In this document: piece by piece, positions 19,791 to 28,031 of the stretch
Layout: every line of letters begins with the position of its first letter
Position numbering within the stretch: position 1 is the stretch's first letter
Assembly: GCF_001976145.1 (NCBI RefSeq)
Contig: NZ_MOXD01000006.1
Span: 248,001 to 312,000 of the forward strand
Direction: 5' to 3'
Source of the DNA: Serratia oryzae
Lineage (GTDB): Bacteria > Pseudomonadota > Gammaproteobacteria > Enterobacterales > Enterobacteriaceae
DNA length: 64,000 nt
The notes under the pieces: generated by a model
Told to the model about the DNA's origin: nothing
What the model saw: only the letters and a program-made list of their open reading frames with translations
Database searches by the model: none
Translations under genes and position numbers: made by a program

Positions 19791-20333
19791 ATGTACCATG
19801 TTATAGCTGCAACTACCAACCCGGCAAAGATCAAGGCTATTCAACTGGCCTTTGCCGATACCTTTGGCGAGGACCAGTGCCGTATTGAATCGGTAGACGT
19901 CGCCAGCGGCGTCTCAATGCAACCGATAGGCAATGTCGAAACGCGTACCGGTGCGCGGCAGCGGGTGATGGAAGCACGGCAGGTGCGGCCAGAGGCCGAC
20001 TTTTGGGTTGGCGTCGAGGCCGGGATCGAAGAGAACATGACCTTTGCCTGGATGACGATAGAAAACCCGCAAACCCGTGGTGAATCGCGCTCTGCCAGCC
20101 TGATGCTGCCAGAGACTATTTTACAGGGAATTCGCGCTGGCCGCGAACTGGGGAGTGAAATGGCGGAGCTGACGGGCAATACCGAGGTTAAGCGTCAAGG
20201 GGGCGCGATCGGCATTTTTACCGATGGCAGGCTGAGCCGCACCAGCGTTTACTATCAGGCACTGCTGCTTGCTCTAGTGCCGTTTCACAACCCGATTTAC
20301 CGCAGCTACGCTAACAATACGCCACCTCAATAA
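19791..20333 (+). CDS. yjjX: inosine/xanthosine triphosphatase YjjX
   Basis: House-cleaning NTPase of 180 residues that hydrolyses ITP and XTP and keeps deaminated purines out of nucleic acids. The N-terminal [16 protein letters not shown] is the nucleotide-binding TNPxK motif of the family. [14 protein letters not shown] and the C-terminal [21 protein letters not shown] are typical of YjjX. E. coli YjjX is about ten residues shorter. The next gene, trpR, converges on it with a 15-base gap. Confidence 0.93.
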   Translation: MYHVIAATTNPAKIKAIQLAFADTFGEDQCRIESVDVASGVSMQPIGNVETRTGARQRVMEARQVRPEADFWVGVEAGIEENMTFAWMTIENPQTRGESRSASLMLPETILQGIRAGRELGSEMAELTGNTEVKRQGGAIGIFTDGRLSRTSVYYQALLLALVPFHNPIYRSYANNTPPQ

Positions 20334-20348
20334 TCCGCTGGGGTGATG

Positions 20349-20678
20349 CTACTGTGCATCGCCCAGCAACTGCTGCTCCAGCCACTGCTTCAACGCCGGG
20401 GATGCCGCTTTCAGGCTGTTCGAACCACGAGTAATGGTGGCAATCCCTGCCCCCAGTTCGTCCTTCAGTTCACGCTGGCTCATTTCACCACGCATCAACT
20501 CCTGAATAATCCGCACGCGCGTCCCCAGTGCGGCCCGTTCGTCCGGCGTCAGCAGCAGTTGCATCAGTTGTTGGTGCAGATCTTGGGTAAACGAACTTTT
20601 CAACAGCGCCACAAAGCGCAACCAATCGTCGTTGCCTGGTTCTGAAATAGCGGGATCGTTAAGTGATAATTGCGTCAT
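20349..20678 (-). CDS. trpR: trp operon repressor TrpR
   Basis: Tryptophan-dependent repressor of 109 residues that controls trp, aroH, mtr and its own gene in enterobacteria. The helix-turn-helix [20 protein letters not shown] and the tryptophan-binding [16 protein letters not shown] are almost as in E. coli (108 residues). I start it at the ATG ending at 20678 (MTQLSLND). The ATG at 20690 lies inside the trp operator and probably upstream of the transcript start. It lies downstream of slt and converges with yjjX, as in E. coli. Confidence 0.96.
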   Translation of the reverse strand: MTQLSLNDPAISEPGNDDWLRFVALLKSSFTQDLHQQLMQLLLTPDERAALGTRVRIIQELMRGEMSQRELKDELGAGIATITRGSNSLKAASPALKQWLEQQLLGDAQ

Positions 20679-20689
20679 GGCAGCCACCA

Positions 20690-20706
20690 TACTATTTAAC
20701 TAGTAC
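20690..20706 (-). promoter_or_regulatory. trp operator of trpR (autoregulation)
   Basis: TACTATTTAACTAGTAC on the plus strand is a near-perfect palindrome around TTAA and matches the trp operator core ACTAGTTAACTAGT. It is just upstream of trpR, as in the autoregulated E. coli gene. Confidence 0.8.
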
Positions 20707-20723
20707 AGCAGCATACCATATCC

Positions 20724-20752
20724 CTACTGGCCCGCAAAATTCAGGCCAGTAG
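20724..20752. terminator. hairpin between slt and trpR
   Basis: Nine-base perfect stem CTACTGGCC / GGCCAGTAG, 17 bases after the slt stop. It lacks a T tract on either strand, so it may be a weak terminator or only an mRNA 3' end stem. Confidence 0.45.
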
Positions 20753-20768
20753 CGTTATAGGTTTAATC

Positions 20769-22688
20769 TCAATAGCGCCGCTGCCATTCCGCATCGGTCA
20801 ACACCTTCGCCGGACGATGCATGAAGTAGCGATAAAACGCATCGTAAGCCAAGACGTTCTTCACGTAAGAGCGGGTTTCCGAGAAAGGAATACTTTCTAC
20901 AAACGCCACCGCGTCAACGCGGCCATCGCTATTCCCTAACCAGGTATTCACCCGCGACGGGCCAGCGTTATAAGCCGCCGAAGACAGAATACGGTTACGG
21001 CCAAATTGCTGGTACACCGACTCGAGATAGCTGGTGCCAATGTTGATATTGGTTTTAGGATCAAACAATTGGCTTGGGCTGGAGTAGCCCGGAATGCTGT
21101 ACATTTCCACCGTATGCTGAGCGGTACGCGGCATCACCTGCATCAGCCCGGTAGCACCGACTGGTGACTGGGCTTTCGGGTTCCAGGCGCTTTCCTGGCG
21201 GGCAATGGCCATCGCATAACTTGGCGTAATGCCTTTATCCTCTGTGGCACGATGGAACTCCTGTGACCAAGCCATCGGGAAGCGCTCTTCCAGGTGATCC
21301 CACAGCTTGGCGACGATGGTTGCCTGCACGCTCAGATCGGCCCATTTCTGATCGAAAGCATAACGCGCCAAGGCTTCCTGCTCAGGCTTGCTACGGCTGG
21401 CCACGAACGAACTCCATTCACTGCGCGCCAGGTTGTCCATATTCCAGTACATCAGCTCACGCACGCGGGCAATTTCCGGGCCATTCACCAGCGCAGCGCT
21501 GGGCTTGGCAGCAGCAAGCACCTTTACTGGGTAAGGCATATTCAGCTTTTGGGCCGCTACCATCGGATAAAAACCACGTTCATTCATCAGGCTCCGCAGT
21601 ATCTGCTCCCCTTCGCTGCGCTTGCCTTCATCGATCAATTCACTGGCACGCCAGTAACGCCATTCGTCTTTATTGCGGGATTCTTCCGGCAAACGCGCCA
21701 GCCAGGTTTTCAGCCCCGCACGATCGCCCGCCCCCAGTGCCATACGCACCCGGCGTTCCAACAGTGCGGGAGACTGGCTGCGCAAGATCACCCGATCGCG
21801 CCATTGAGCCTGCTCAAAAGTGGCATCACTGCCCATCAACCGCCAGGCCACCGCCTCTTCCAGTTCCAGCTTCTCGCTGTCACTCATTTTCTGCAGACGG
21901 GCAAGGGTCGGGATCATCGCACGGGCACGTTCCGCGTCCTGGCGCGCCAACCGGGCGAAAACGATGCTGGTAGCAGAACGGGTAAAATCGGTCGGGCCAA
22001 CGCTGCGGGCAAATGACTCTACCGTGGCGGGATCGTTTTGCAGGCGAACCAAGGCATCACCCATAGTCTGATAACTGGCAGGCAACTGGCGATACAGGTA
22101 GTTCACCAGGCTGCTGTTACCCTCAGCCAATGCCAATTTCATGCGCGCTAGGGTATTCAGAGGAGTTTGCTTACCGGCAGTCTGCCAGACGCCGAACAGC
22201 TTGTCGCAGGAGCCCGGCAGGGTTTTACCACTCAACCAGATCTCATCGGCACCGCGCCAGGCAGCTTGCTGATCGCCGGTTATCCATTTGGCATAATAAT
22301 AATTACAACGCGCCGCAACGGGTTTAGGGGCCTGCGGGCTGAACGCCAGCAGCGTGCGCCAGTCCTCACGGCTTGCTAGTTCATTGACAAAGCGAGCAGA
22401 CAGCGATTGGGCAGGCGGTAAGGTCGGGTTTTTCTGCAGGAATTGACTCACCTGCGCAACGCTGGCAGTGCTGAGATTCTGCGTTAACTGGCGGTATTCC
22501 AGGTACGGATACAGCGGATAATCCTGCAGCGTCGGCAACAGTTGCTGCACTACGTCCTGCTGATTGTTGTCCCAAGCCTGCTTGATTTGCAGGTAACGCT
22601 GACGCTGGGCATCCAAAGAATCTGCCAATGCTGCACCAGAAAATGCTGTGAGGCACAGGCCTACTGCCAGAAGCCGCCATTTGTCCAT
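20769..22688 (-). CDS. slt: soluble lytic murein transglycosylase Slt70
   Basis: Periplasmic enzyme of 639 residues that cleaves the MurNAc-GlcNAc bond of peptidoglycan to give 1,6-anhydromuropeptides. The signal peptide is about residues 1-23 (MDKWRLLAVGLCLTAFSGAA). A long alpha-superhelical ring follows. The C-terminal SLT domain carries the catalytic glutamate at about 499 in ARQESAWNPKAQS, plus GATGLMQVMPRTA and SSAAYNAGPSRV. I start it at the ATG ending at 22688. The longer frame to 22721 puts eleven residues before the signal peptide. The E. coli protein has 645. trpR follows in the same direction. Confidence 0.95.
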   Translation of the reverse strand: MDKWRLLAVGLCLTAFSGAALADSLDAQRQRYLQIKQAWDNNQQDVVQQLLPTLQDYPLYPYLEYRQLTQNLSTASVAQVSQFLQKNPTLPPAQSLSARFVNELASREDWRTLLAFSPQAPKPVAARCNYYYAKWITGDQQAAWRGADEIWLSGKTLPGSCDKLFGVWQTAGKQTPLNTLARMKLALAEGNSSLVNYLYRQLPASYQTMGDALVRLQNDPATVESFARSVGPTDFTRSATSIVFARLARQDAERARAMIPTLARLQKMSDSEKLELEEAVAWRLMGSDATFEQAQWRDRVILRSQSPALLERRVRMALGAGDRAGLKTWLARLPEESRNKDEWRYWRASELIDEGKRSEGEQILRSLMNERGFYPMVAAQKLNMPYPVKVLAAAKPSAALVNGPEIARVRELMYWNMDNLARSEWSSFVASRSKPEQEALARYAFDQKWADLSVQATIVAKLWDHLEERFPMAWSQEFHRATEDKGITPSYAMAIARQESAWNPKAQSPVGATGLMQVMPRTAQHTVEMYSIPGYSSPSQLFDPKTNINIGTSYLESVYQQFGRNRILSSAAYNAGPSRVNTWLGNSDGRVDAVAFVESIPFSETRSYVKNVLAYDAFYRYFMHRPAKVLTDAEWQRRY

Positions 22689-23081
22689 ACTTACTCTTTC
22701 CTCACTGGGTTGTCTTGCCAAGAAGCCTACGCACCACGTTCAGCAGCACTTGATACTTATCATAGACAGCAGAAACGTATATCCATTCCTTAGATTATAA
22801 GAAGTTTACTGCCACTGCGTATTTCATTGTACGGCAATCTGGTTTCGAATTGAGATCTTGATAACTCAGGTGATTATCTAAACTTTTTTCATCAACAATA
22901 GGCGGGATGTTCTATAGTTTTCTTTGCTGGCACCTTGTTTTTCTATACACAAAATGACAGTAAACAAATGTTAAAACAGAAATATTCACATTATTGATAA
23001 AACAACAATGATTAATTTGATTTTGTTATTCCAGATCAAAATTCTAAGCTAGCGATTACTTACTATCATGCGGCCAATGAC
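22689..23081. other. AT-rich gap upstream of the P-type ATPase gene
   Basis: No gene recognised. The stretch 22780-23050 is strongly AT-rich and should contain the promoter of the ATPase gene and that of slt on the other strand. The last 135 bases before the ATPase look like a structured leader and are listed separately. Confidence 0.45.
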
Positions 23082-23182
23082 TTACCCACTGGGTTGTTGA
23101 AAATTATTAATATTCACGCCTGTATGACAGCAAAACCATGGATACCATCTCCGGCAAAGGGGCTGCCGACGCAAGTGGATAA
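23082..23182 (+). promoter_or_regulatory. candidate structured RNA leader of the P-type ATPase gene
   Basis: TTACCCACT (23082-23090) can pair with AGTGGATAA (23174-23182), eight of nine positions. This closes a domain that holds three further hairpins: CTGT/ACAG near 23120, ATGG/CCAT near 23138-23148 and CGGCA/TGCCG at 23152-23168. The ATPase ribosome site AGGAG follows about 20 bases after the closing helix. A cis-acting RNA switch is possible, but I cannot match it firmly to a known class. The short blocks CACGC, GCAAAACC and GACGCAAG recall parts of the c-di-GMP-I aptamer without its required pairing. Confidence 0.35.
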
Positions 23183-23216
23183 TACAGATTCAATTTACTT
23201 TTAGGAGAGGTGCCAC

Positions 23217-25946
23217 ATGCCAACACATTCCCCCAATGAGCCCCATGCCCCCATTACTCCGGAGAAAGCGTGGTATCAGTATGATATCGAAGAAACTCTT
23301 CAGCGTTTAAACAGCCAGCCCGAAGGCTTGAGTGAACAAGAAGCCACCGCACGCCTGGCTAAATTCGGCCCGAATGCGCTGCCTGAAAAGGCCGGGAAAA
23401 GCGCTTTCATGCGCTTTATTGCCCATTTCAAAGATGTGCTGATCTATATCCTGCTGGCCGCGGCCTTTCTTAAGGCGGTGATGGGCCACTGGATCGATAC
23501 CGTGGTGATCCTTGGCGTGGCTGTCATCAACGCGCTGATCGGCTTTATCCAGGAAAACAGCGCAGAGAAATCGCTGAAAGGTATTCGGAATATGCTTTCC
23601 AGCCAGGCGATCGTGGTGCGTGACGGGATTAACCATACGGTGAATGCCGAAGACCTGGTGCCCGGCGATATCGTGTTGCTGCGCCCTGGCGATAAAATCC
23701 CTGCCGATCTGCGGCTGTTGGAATCGCACAACCTGCAGGTTGAAGAGGCGATCCTGACCGGCGAATCGACCGTTGTCTCCAAACAAACCGATGCCATTAC
23801 TGAAGAAGCAATGATTGGCGATCGCACCAACCTGCTGTTCTCTGGCACCACCATCAGCGCCGGGAATGCCAAAGGCGTGGTGATCGCCACCGGTGGTCAT
23901 ACCGAGCTCGGCCACATCAGCGAGATGATCTCTACCGTTGAAACCCAGCGCACACCGCTGCTGCAACAGATGGACCGTCTGGGCAAAGGGATCTTTATCC
24001 TGATCCTGGTGATGATGGTGCTGTTGGGCCTGTTCGCCTTAACGCTGCGCGATATGCCGATCGGTGAGTTGCTGCTGGCCTTGATCAGCCTGGCGGTAGC
24101 CTCGGTACCCGAGGGACTGCCTGCCATCATCTCGATCATCCTGTCGCTGGGCGTGCAGGCGATGGCGCGCAACCGCGCGATCATCCGCAAACTGCCAACG
24201 GTAGAAACCCTCGGTTCGATGACGGTGATCTGCTCGGATAAAACCGGCACCCTGACCATGAACGAAATGACGGCGAAAAACGTCATCATGGCCGATCATT
24301 CCTTCCGCGTAGAAGGCGAGAGCTATCAGCCCACCGGCGGCATTTTCTTCGCCGATAGCAACAAACAGGCGCGGGTGCAGGACATCCCCACGCTGGCGCA
24401 GTTCATTACCGCCATCACCCTGTGTAACGACAGCCAGGTGAAGCAGGATGACAGCGGCCGCTGGATCATCACCGGCAGCCCGACGGAAGGTGCGTTGAAA
24501 GTGTTGGCAATGAAAGCCGAACTGGCGATCGGCGAAACCCGTCAGTTGGCGAAGATCCCGTTCGACTCCAGCTACAAATACATGGCAGTACGCAGCCAGG
24601 TAGCAGGCAAAAATCAGGTGTTCCTCACCGGCGCCCCTGACGTGCTGTTCTCGCTGTGCGAATTGGAGTTGACCGAGTCCGGCATCAAACCGTTCCGCCG
24701 CGACTACTGGGAAAAAGAGATGTCGCGCTTTGCCGAACAAGGCTTGCGCATGGTGGCTGCCGCCAGCAAAACCACACCTGACGAAGCCGTCAAGCTGGAT
24801 CATGACGATATCCGCCAGCAGATGGTGTTTATCGGCATCGCCGGGGTGATGGATCCGCCACGCCCTGAAGCGATTGCCGCCATCGCCGAATGCCAGCAGG
24901 CCGGTATCCGCGTGAAGATGATCACCGGCGACCACCAGACAACCGCTATGGCCATCGGCGCCATGCTCGGTATCGGTAACAGCCAGGACTCCATCACCGG
25001 CAACCAGTTGGAGCATATGGATGATAAAGCGCTGGCAGAAGCGGCTGCGCATTACGATATCTTTGCCCGCACCAGCCCGGAACATAAGCTGCGCCTGGTA
25101 AAAGCCTTGCAACATCGGGGGGAAGTGGTCGGTATGACCGGCGATGGCGTCAACGACGCGCCAGCGCTGAAACAGGCCGATGTTGGTATCGCCATGGGGA
25201 TCAAAGGCACCGAGGTCACCAAAGAAGCCGCAGATATGGTCTTGACCGACGATAATTTCGCCACCATCGCCAGCGCGGTGAAAGAAGGCCGCCGGGTATA
25301 TGACAACCTGAAGAAAACCATCCTGTTCGTGCTCCCCACCAACCTGGCGCAGGGCCTGTTGATCATCATCGCCATTCTGGCGGGAGCGATACTACCGTTA
25401 ACCCCGATCCAGATCCTGTGGATGAACATGGCTACGTCAACCACCCTGTCGTTCGGCCTGGCGTATGAACCGGCGGAGAAAGGGTTGATGCACCGTAAGC
25501 CGCGCGTACCGGGCAGCCACGTGCTGGATCTGCACGCCATCTGGCGCATCGGCTTTGTCGGTATTCTGATCGCCATCAGCGCCTTCATACTGGAAGCCTG
25601 GATGGCACCGCGCGGTTACAGCAGCGAATTCATCCGTACCGTGCTGCTGCAAACCCTGGTCACCGCGCAGTGGGTTTATATGTTCAACTGCCGCACGGCC
25701 GATCGCTTCCCGCTGAATCGTCAGGTGTTTATGAACAAAGGCCTGTGGCTGGTGAGCGGCGTGCTGCTGCTGTTACAGATGGCCATCATTTACCTGCCAT
25801 TCATGAACTCGCTGTTCGGCACCGAACCGCTGCCGCTGTTCTACTGGGGCATCACGCTGCTGATTGCGGTCGCGCTGTTCCTGATTGTGGAAGCCGAGAA
25901 GTGGGTTATCGTGCGCATCAAGGCAAACCGCAAAAAAACGGCGTAA
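23217..25946 (+). CDS. P2-type cation-transporting ATPase
   Basis: Inner-membrane P-type ATPase of 909 residues, related to Ca2+/Mn2+ pumps (PMR1/PacL group). The N-terminal cation-ATPase domain is followed by the actuator motif LTGEST (about 183), the M4 motif VPEGLPAI with E299, the phosphorylated D341 in SDKTGTLTMNE, and the hinge MTGDGVNDAPALKQADVGIA. Ten membrane segments are plausible. In M6 the usual N-x-x-T-D reads NMATS, with serine (S741) where SERCA-type pumps have a cation-binding aspartate, so calcium specificity should not be assumed. The ribosome site AGGAGAGG precedes the ATG. E. coli has no gene here between slt and ettA. A terminator follows. Confidence 0.88.
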   Translation: MPTHSPNEPHAPITPEKAWYQYDIEETLQRLNSQPEGLSEQEATARLAKFGPNALPEKAGKSAFMRFIAHFKDVLIYILLAAAFLKAVMGHWIDTVVILGVAVINALIGFIQENSAEKSLKGIRNMLSSQAIVVRDGINHTVNAEDLVPGDIVLLRPGDKIPADLRLLESHNLQVEEAILTGESTVVSKQTDAITEEAMIGDRTNLLFSGTTISAGNAKGVVIATGGHTELGHISEMISTVETQRTPLLQQMDRLGKGIFILILVMMVLLGLFALTLRDMPIGELLLALISLAVASVPEGLPAIISIILSLGVQAMARNRAIIRKLPTVETLGSMTVICSDKTGTLTMNEMTAKNVIMADHSFRVEGESYQPTGGIFFADSNKQARVQDIPTLAQFITAITLCNDSQVKQDDSGRWIITGSPTEGALKVLAMKAELAIGETRQLAKIPFDSSYKYMAVRSQVAGKNQVFLTGAPDVLFSLCELELTESGIKPFRRDYWEKEMSRFAEQGLRMVAAASKTTPDEAVKLDHDDIRQQMVFIGIAGVMDPPRPEAIAAIAECQQAGIRVKMITGDHQTTAMAIGAMLGIGNSQDSITGNQLEHMDDKALAEAAAHYDIFARTSPEHKLRLVKALQHRGEVVGMTGDGVNDAPALKQADVGIAMGIKGTEVTKEAADMVLTDDNFATIASAVKEGRRVYDNLKKTILFVLPTNLAQGLLIIIAILAGAILPLTPIQILWMNMATSTTLSFGLAYEPAEKGLMHRKPRVPGSHVLDLHAIWRIGFVGILIAISAFILEAWMAPRGYSSEFIRTVLLQTLVTAQWVYMFNCRTADRFPLNRQVFMNKGLWLVSGVLLLLQMAIIYLPFMNSLFGTEPLPLFYWGITLLIAVALFLIVEAEKWVIVRIKANRKKTA

Positions 25947-25969
25947 GCTCTGCGCCAATTTTTATCCAG

Positions 25970-25997
25970 CGCCCGGCTTCCCTGCCGGGCGTTTTTC
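25970..25997 (+). terminator. terminator of the P-type ATPase gene
   Basis: Eight-base perfect stem CGCCCGGC / GCCGGGCG, six-base loop, then TTTTTCTTT, 24 bases past the stop codon. Confidence 0.9.
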
Positions 25998-26141
25998 TTT
26001 ATCGGCGGCAAATTCCCCTGCCGCGCACATTAACGGGTATACTTAGCGATCGTCGTGGGAGGTCTGGGATCTGTTGCTGAAACGGGCTACACTCGTGCCG
26101 CCAGACATCCTATAAAAACTGATAGAGAGGCTCGGAGCAAC

Positions 26142-27809
26142 GTGGCTCAATACGTCTATACCATGCATCGCGTCGGCAAAGTGGTTCCGCCGAAGCGTCA
26201 TATTCTGAAAAACATCTCCCTGAGTTTCTTCCCTGGGGCCAAAATTGGCGTACTGGGCCTGAACGGCGCCGGTAAATCCACCCTGCTGCGCATTATGGCC
26301 GGCATCGATACCGATATCGAAGGGGAAGCTCGCCCGCAACCGGGTATCAAGATTGGCTATCTGCCACAGGAACCGCAGCTCAACCTGGAACACACCGTAC
26401 GCGAGTCGGTAGAAGAAGCGTTGGCAGAAGTGGTGGGTGCCCTGAAACGCCTTGACGAAGTGTACGCGCTGTACGCTGAAGAAGGGGCTGATTTCGACAA
26501 GCTGGCCGCAGAGCAAGGCCGCCTGGAAGAGATCATTCAGGCGCACGATGGCCACAACCTCAACGCCCAGCTTGAGCGCGCCGCCGATGCTCTGCGCCTG
26601 CCGGAGTGGGATGCCAAGATCGCCAACCTTTCCGGTGGTGAGCGCCGCCGCGTTGCGCTGTGCCGCCTGCTGCTGGAAAAGCCGGACATGCTGCTGCTGG
26701 ACGAACCAACCAACCACCTGGATGCAGAATCCGTGGCCTGGCTGGAGCGCTTCCTGCACGACTTCGAAGGCACCGTAGTGGCGATCACCCACGACCGTTA
26801 CTTCCTGGATAACGTTGCGGGTTGGATCCTCGAGCTGGACCGTGGCGAGGGCATTCCGTGGGAAGGCAACTACTCTTCCTGGCTGGAGCAGAAAGACGCT
26901 CGCTTAGCGCAGGAAGCCTCTTCCGAAGCCGCTCGCCGTAAGTCAATCGAGAAAGAGCTGGAGTGGGTGCGTCAGGGCACCAAAGGGCGTCAGTCTAAGG
27001 GTAAAGCCCGCCTGGCACGCTTTGAAGAGCTGAACAGCACCGAATACCAGAAACGTAACGAAACCAACGAACTGTTTATCCCACCGGGCGCACGCTTGGG
27101 CGATAAAGTGGTGGAAGTCAGCAACCTGCGCAAGTCTTATGGCGATCGCGTGTTGATCGACGATCTCTCTTTCTCGGTACCTAAAGGCGCAATCGTCGGC
27201 ATTATCGGCCCGAACGGTGCCGGTAAATCGACGTTGTTCCGCATGATGTCCGGTCAGGAACAGCCTGATTCCGGCAGCATCACGCTGGGTGATACCGTCA
27301 AGCTGGCCTCGGTCGATCAGTTCCGCGACAGCATGGATAACGCCAAAACCGTATGGGAAGAAGTCTCCGGCGGCCAGGACATCATGCGCATCGGCAACAC
27401 CGAAATGCCAAGCCGCGCCTACGTCGGCCGCTTTAACTTCAAGGGCGTCGATCAGGGTAAACGCGTGGGTGAGCTGTCCGGTGGTGAACGCGGGCGTCTG
27501 CATCTGGCCAAGCTGCTGCAGGTTGGCGGCAACGTGCTGCTGCTCGATGAACCGACCAACGACCTGGATATCGAAACCCTGCGCGCGCTGGAAAACGCCC
27601 TGCTGGAATTCCCAGGCTGCGCGATGGTGATCTCGCACGACCGTTGGTTCCTTGACCGTATTGCCACCCACATTCTGGATTATCAGGATGAAGGCAAAAT
27701 TGAATTCTTCGAAGGTAACTTTACCGAATACGAAGAGTACAAGAAGCGCACTCTGGGTGCCGAAGCATTGGAACCGCGCCGCATCAAGTACAAAAGAGTC
27801 ACCAAGTAA
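26142..27809 (+). CDS. ettA: energy-dependent translational throttle protein EttA (ABC-F)
   Basis: Soluble ABC-F ATPase of 555 residues that binds the ribosomal E site and gates the first peptide bond according to ATP/ADP. Two nucleotide-binding domains are visible: Walker A GLNGAGKST and GPNGAGKST, signatures LSGGERRRVALC and LSGGERGRLHLA, Walker B LLLDEPTNHLDAE and LLLDEPTNDLDIE. The charged linker around RQGTKGRQSKGKARLARFEE lies between them. The start is the GTG at 26142 with GGAG seven bases upstream, matching the E. coli start and length. A longer frame to 26055 is not supported. Formerly yjjK. Confidence 0.96.
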   Translation: MAQYVYTMHRVGKVVPPKRHILKNISLSFFPGAKIGVLGLNGAGKSTLLRIMAGIDTDIEGEARPQPGIKIGYLPQEPQLNLEHTVRESVEEALAEVVGALKRLDEVYALYAEEGADFDKLAAEQGRLEEIIQAHDGHNLNAQLERAADALRLPEWDAKIANLSGGERRRVALCRLLLEKPDMLLLDEPTNHLDAESVAWLERFLHDFEGTVVAITHDRYFLDNVAGWILELDRGEGIPWEGNYSSWLEQKDARLAQEASSEAARRKSIEKELEWVRQGTKGRQSKGKARLARFEELNSTEYQKRNETNELFIPPGARLGDKVVEVSNLRKSYGDRVLIDDLSFSVPKGAIVGIIGPNGAGKSTLFRMMSGQEQPDSGSITLGDTVKLASVDQFRDSMDNAKTVWEEVSGGQDIMRIGNTEMPSRAYVGRFNFKGVDQGKRVGELSGGERGRLHLAKLLQVGGNVLLLDEPTNDLDIETLRALENALLEFPGCAMVISHDRWFLDRIATHILDYQDEGKIEFFEGNFTEYEEYKKRTLGAEALEPRRIKYKRVTK

Positions 27810-27844
27810 TCCGATTCAGCCCGTGCTATGCGGGCTGAAGTTGA

Positions 27845-27959
27845 TGACAAAGTCGCTTTTGAACCCGAGATACTCGGGCCTAGCGCACCGAGGGGCGCTC
27901 CGGCGGCTTACGCCGCTACGACCCCTTCGGCTCGCTCTCCCTAATAACGGGCTTTGTCA
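27845..27959. repeat. 115-bp palindromic repeat (MITE-like) after ettA
   Basis: Bounded by the inverted repeat TGACAAAG / CTTTGTCA. Inside are a hairpin CCCGAG-ATA-CTCGGG and a long imperfect stem (AGCG-CCGAGGGG pairing with CCCCTTCGG-CGCT) enclosing GCGGC-TTAC-GCCGC. It lies between two related GC-rich hairpins, CCCGTGC... at 27829-27838 and CCCGCA-CTA-TGCGGG at 27970-27984, as if inserted beside or within the ettA terminator. It codes for nothing recognisable. I judge it a non-autonomous mobile repeat by structure alone. Confidence 0.55.
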
Positions 27960-27968
27960 GCAGTCTGC

Positions 27969-27994
27969 GCCCGCACTATGCGGGCTTTTTCTTA
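27969..27994 (+). terminator. terminator downstream of ettA
   Basis: Seven-base stem GCCCGCA / TGCGGGC with a three-base loop followed by TTTTTCTT. Confidence 0.85.
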
Positions 27995-28031
27995 TCCCTT
28001 AGAGTAAATACCTATTCAAAGGAGCAGCGCC

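Noticed and set aside
20679-20690. Upstream ATG of trpR at 20690
   Set aside because: It lies in the trp operator and would probably not be transcribed.
23082-23182. Definite c-di-GMP-I or yybP-ykoY riboswitch call
   Set aside because: Only short blocks resemble the c-di-GMP aptamer and the needed helices do not form. The GGGGAGUAG core of yybP-ykoY is missing.
24039-25115. 358-codon frame antisense to the P-type ATPase
   Set aside because: Shadow frame. The opposite strand carries all catalytic motifs.
26055-26141. 29-residue extension of EttA
   Set aside because: The GTG at 26142 has a ribosome site and matches the known EttA start and length.
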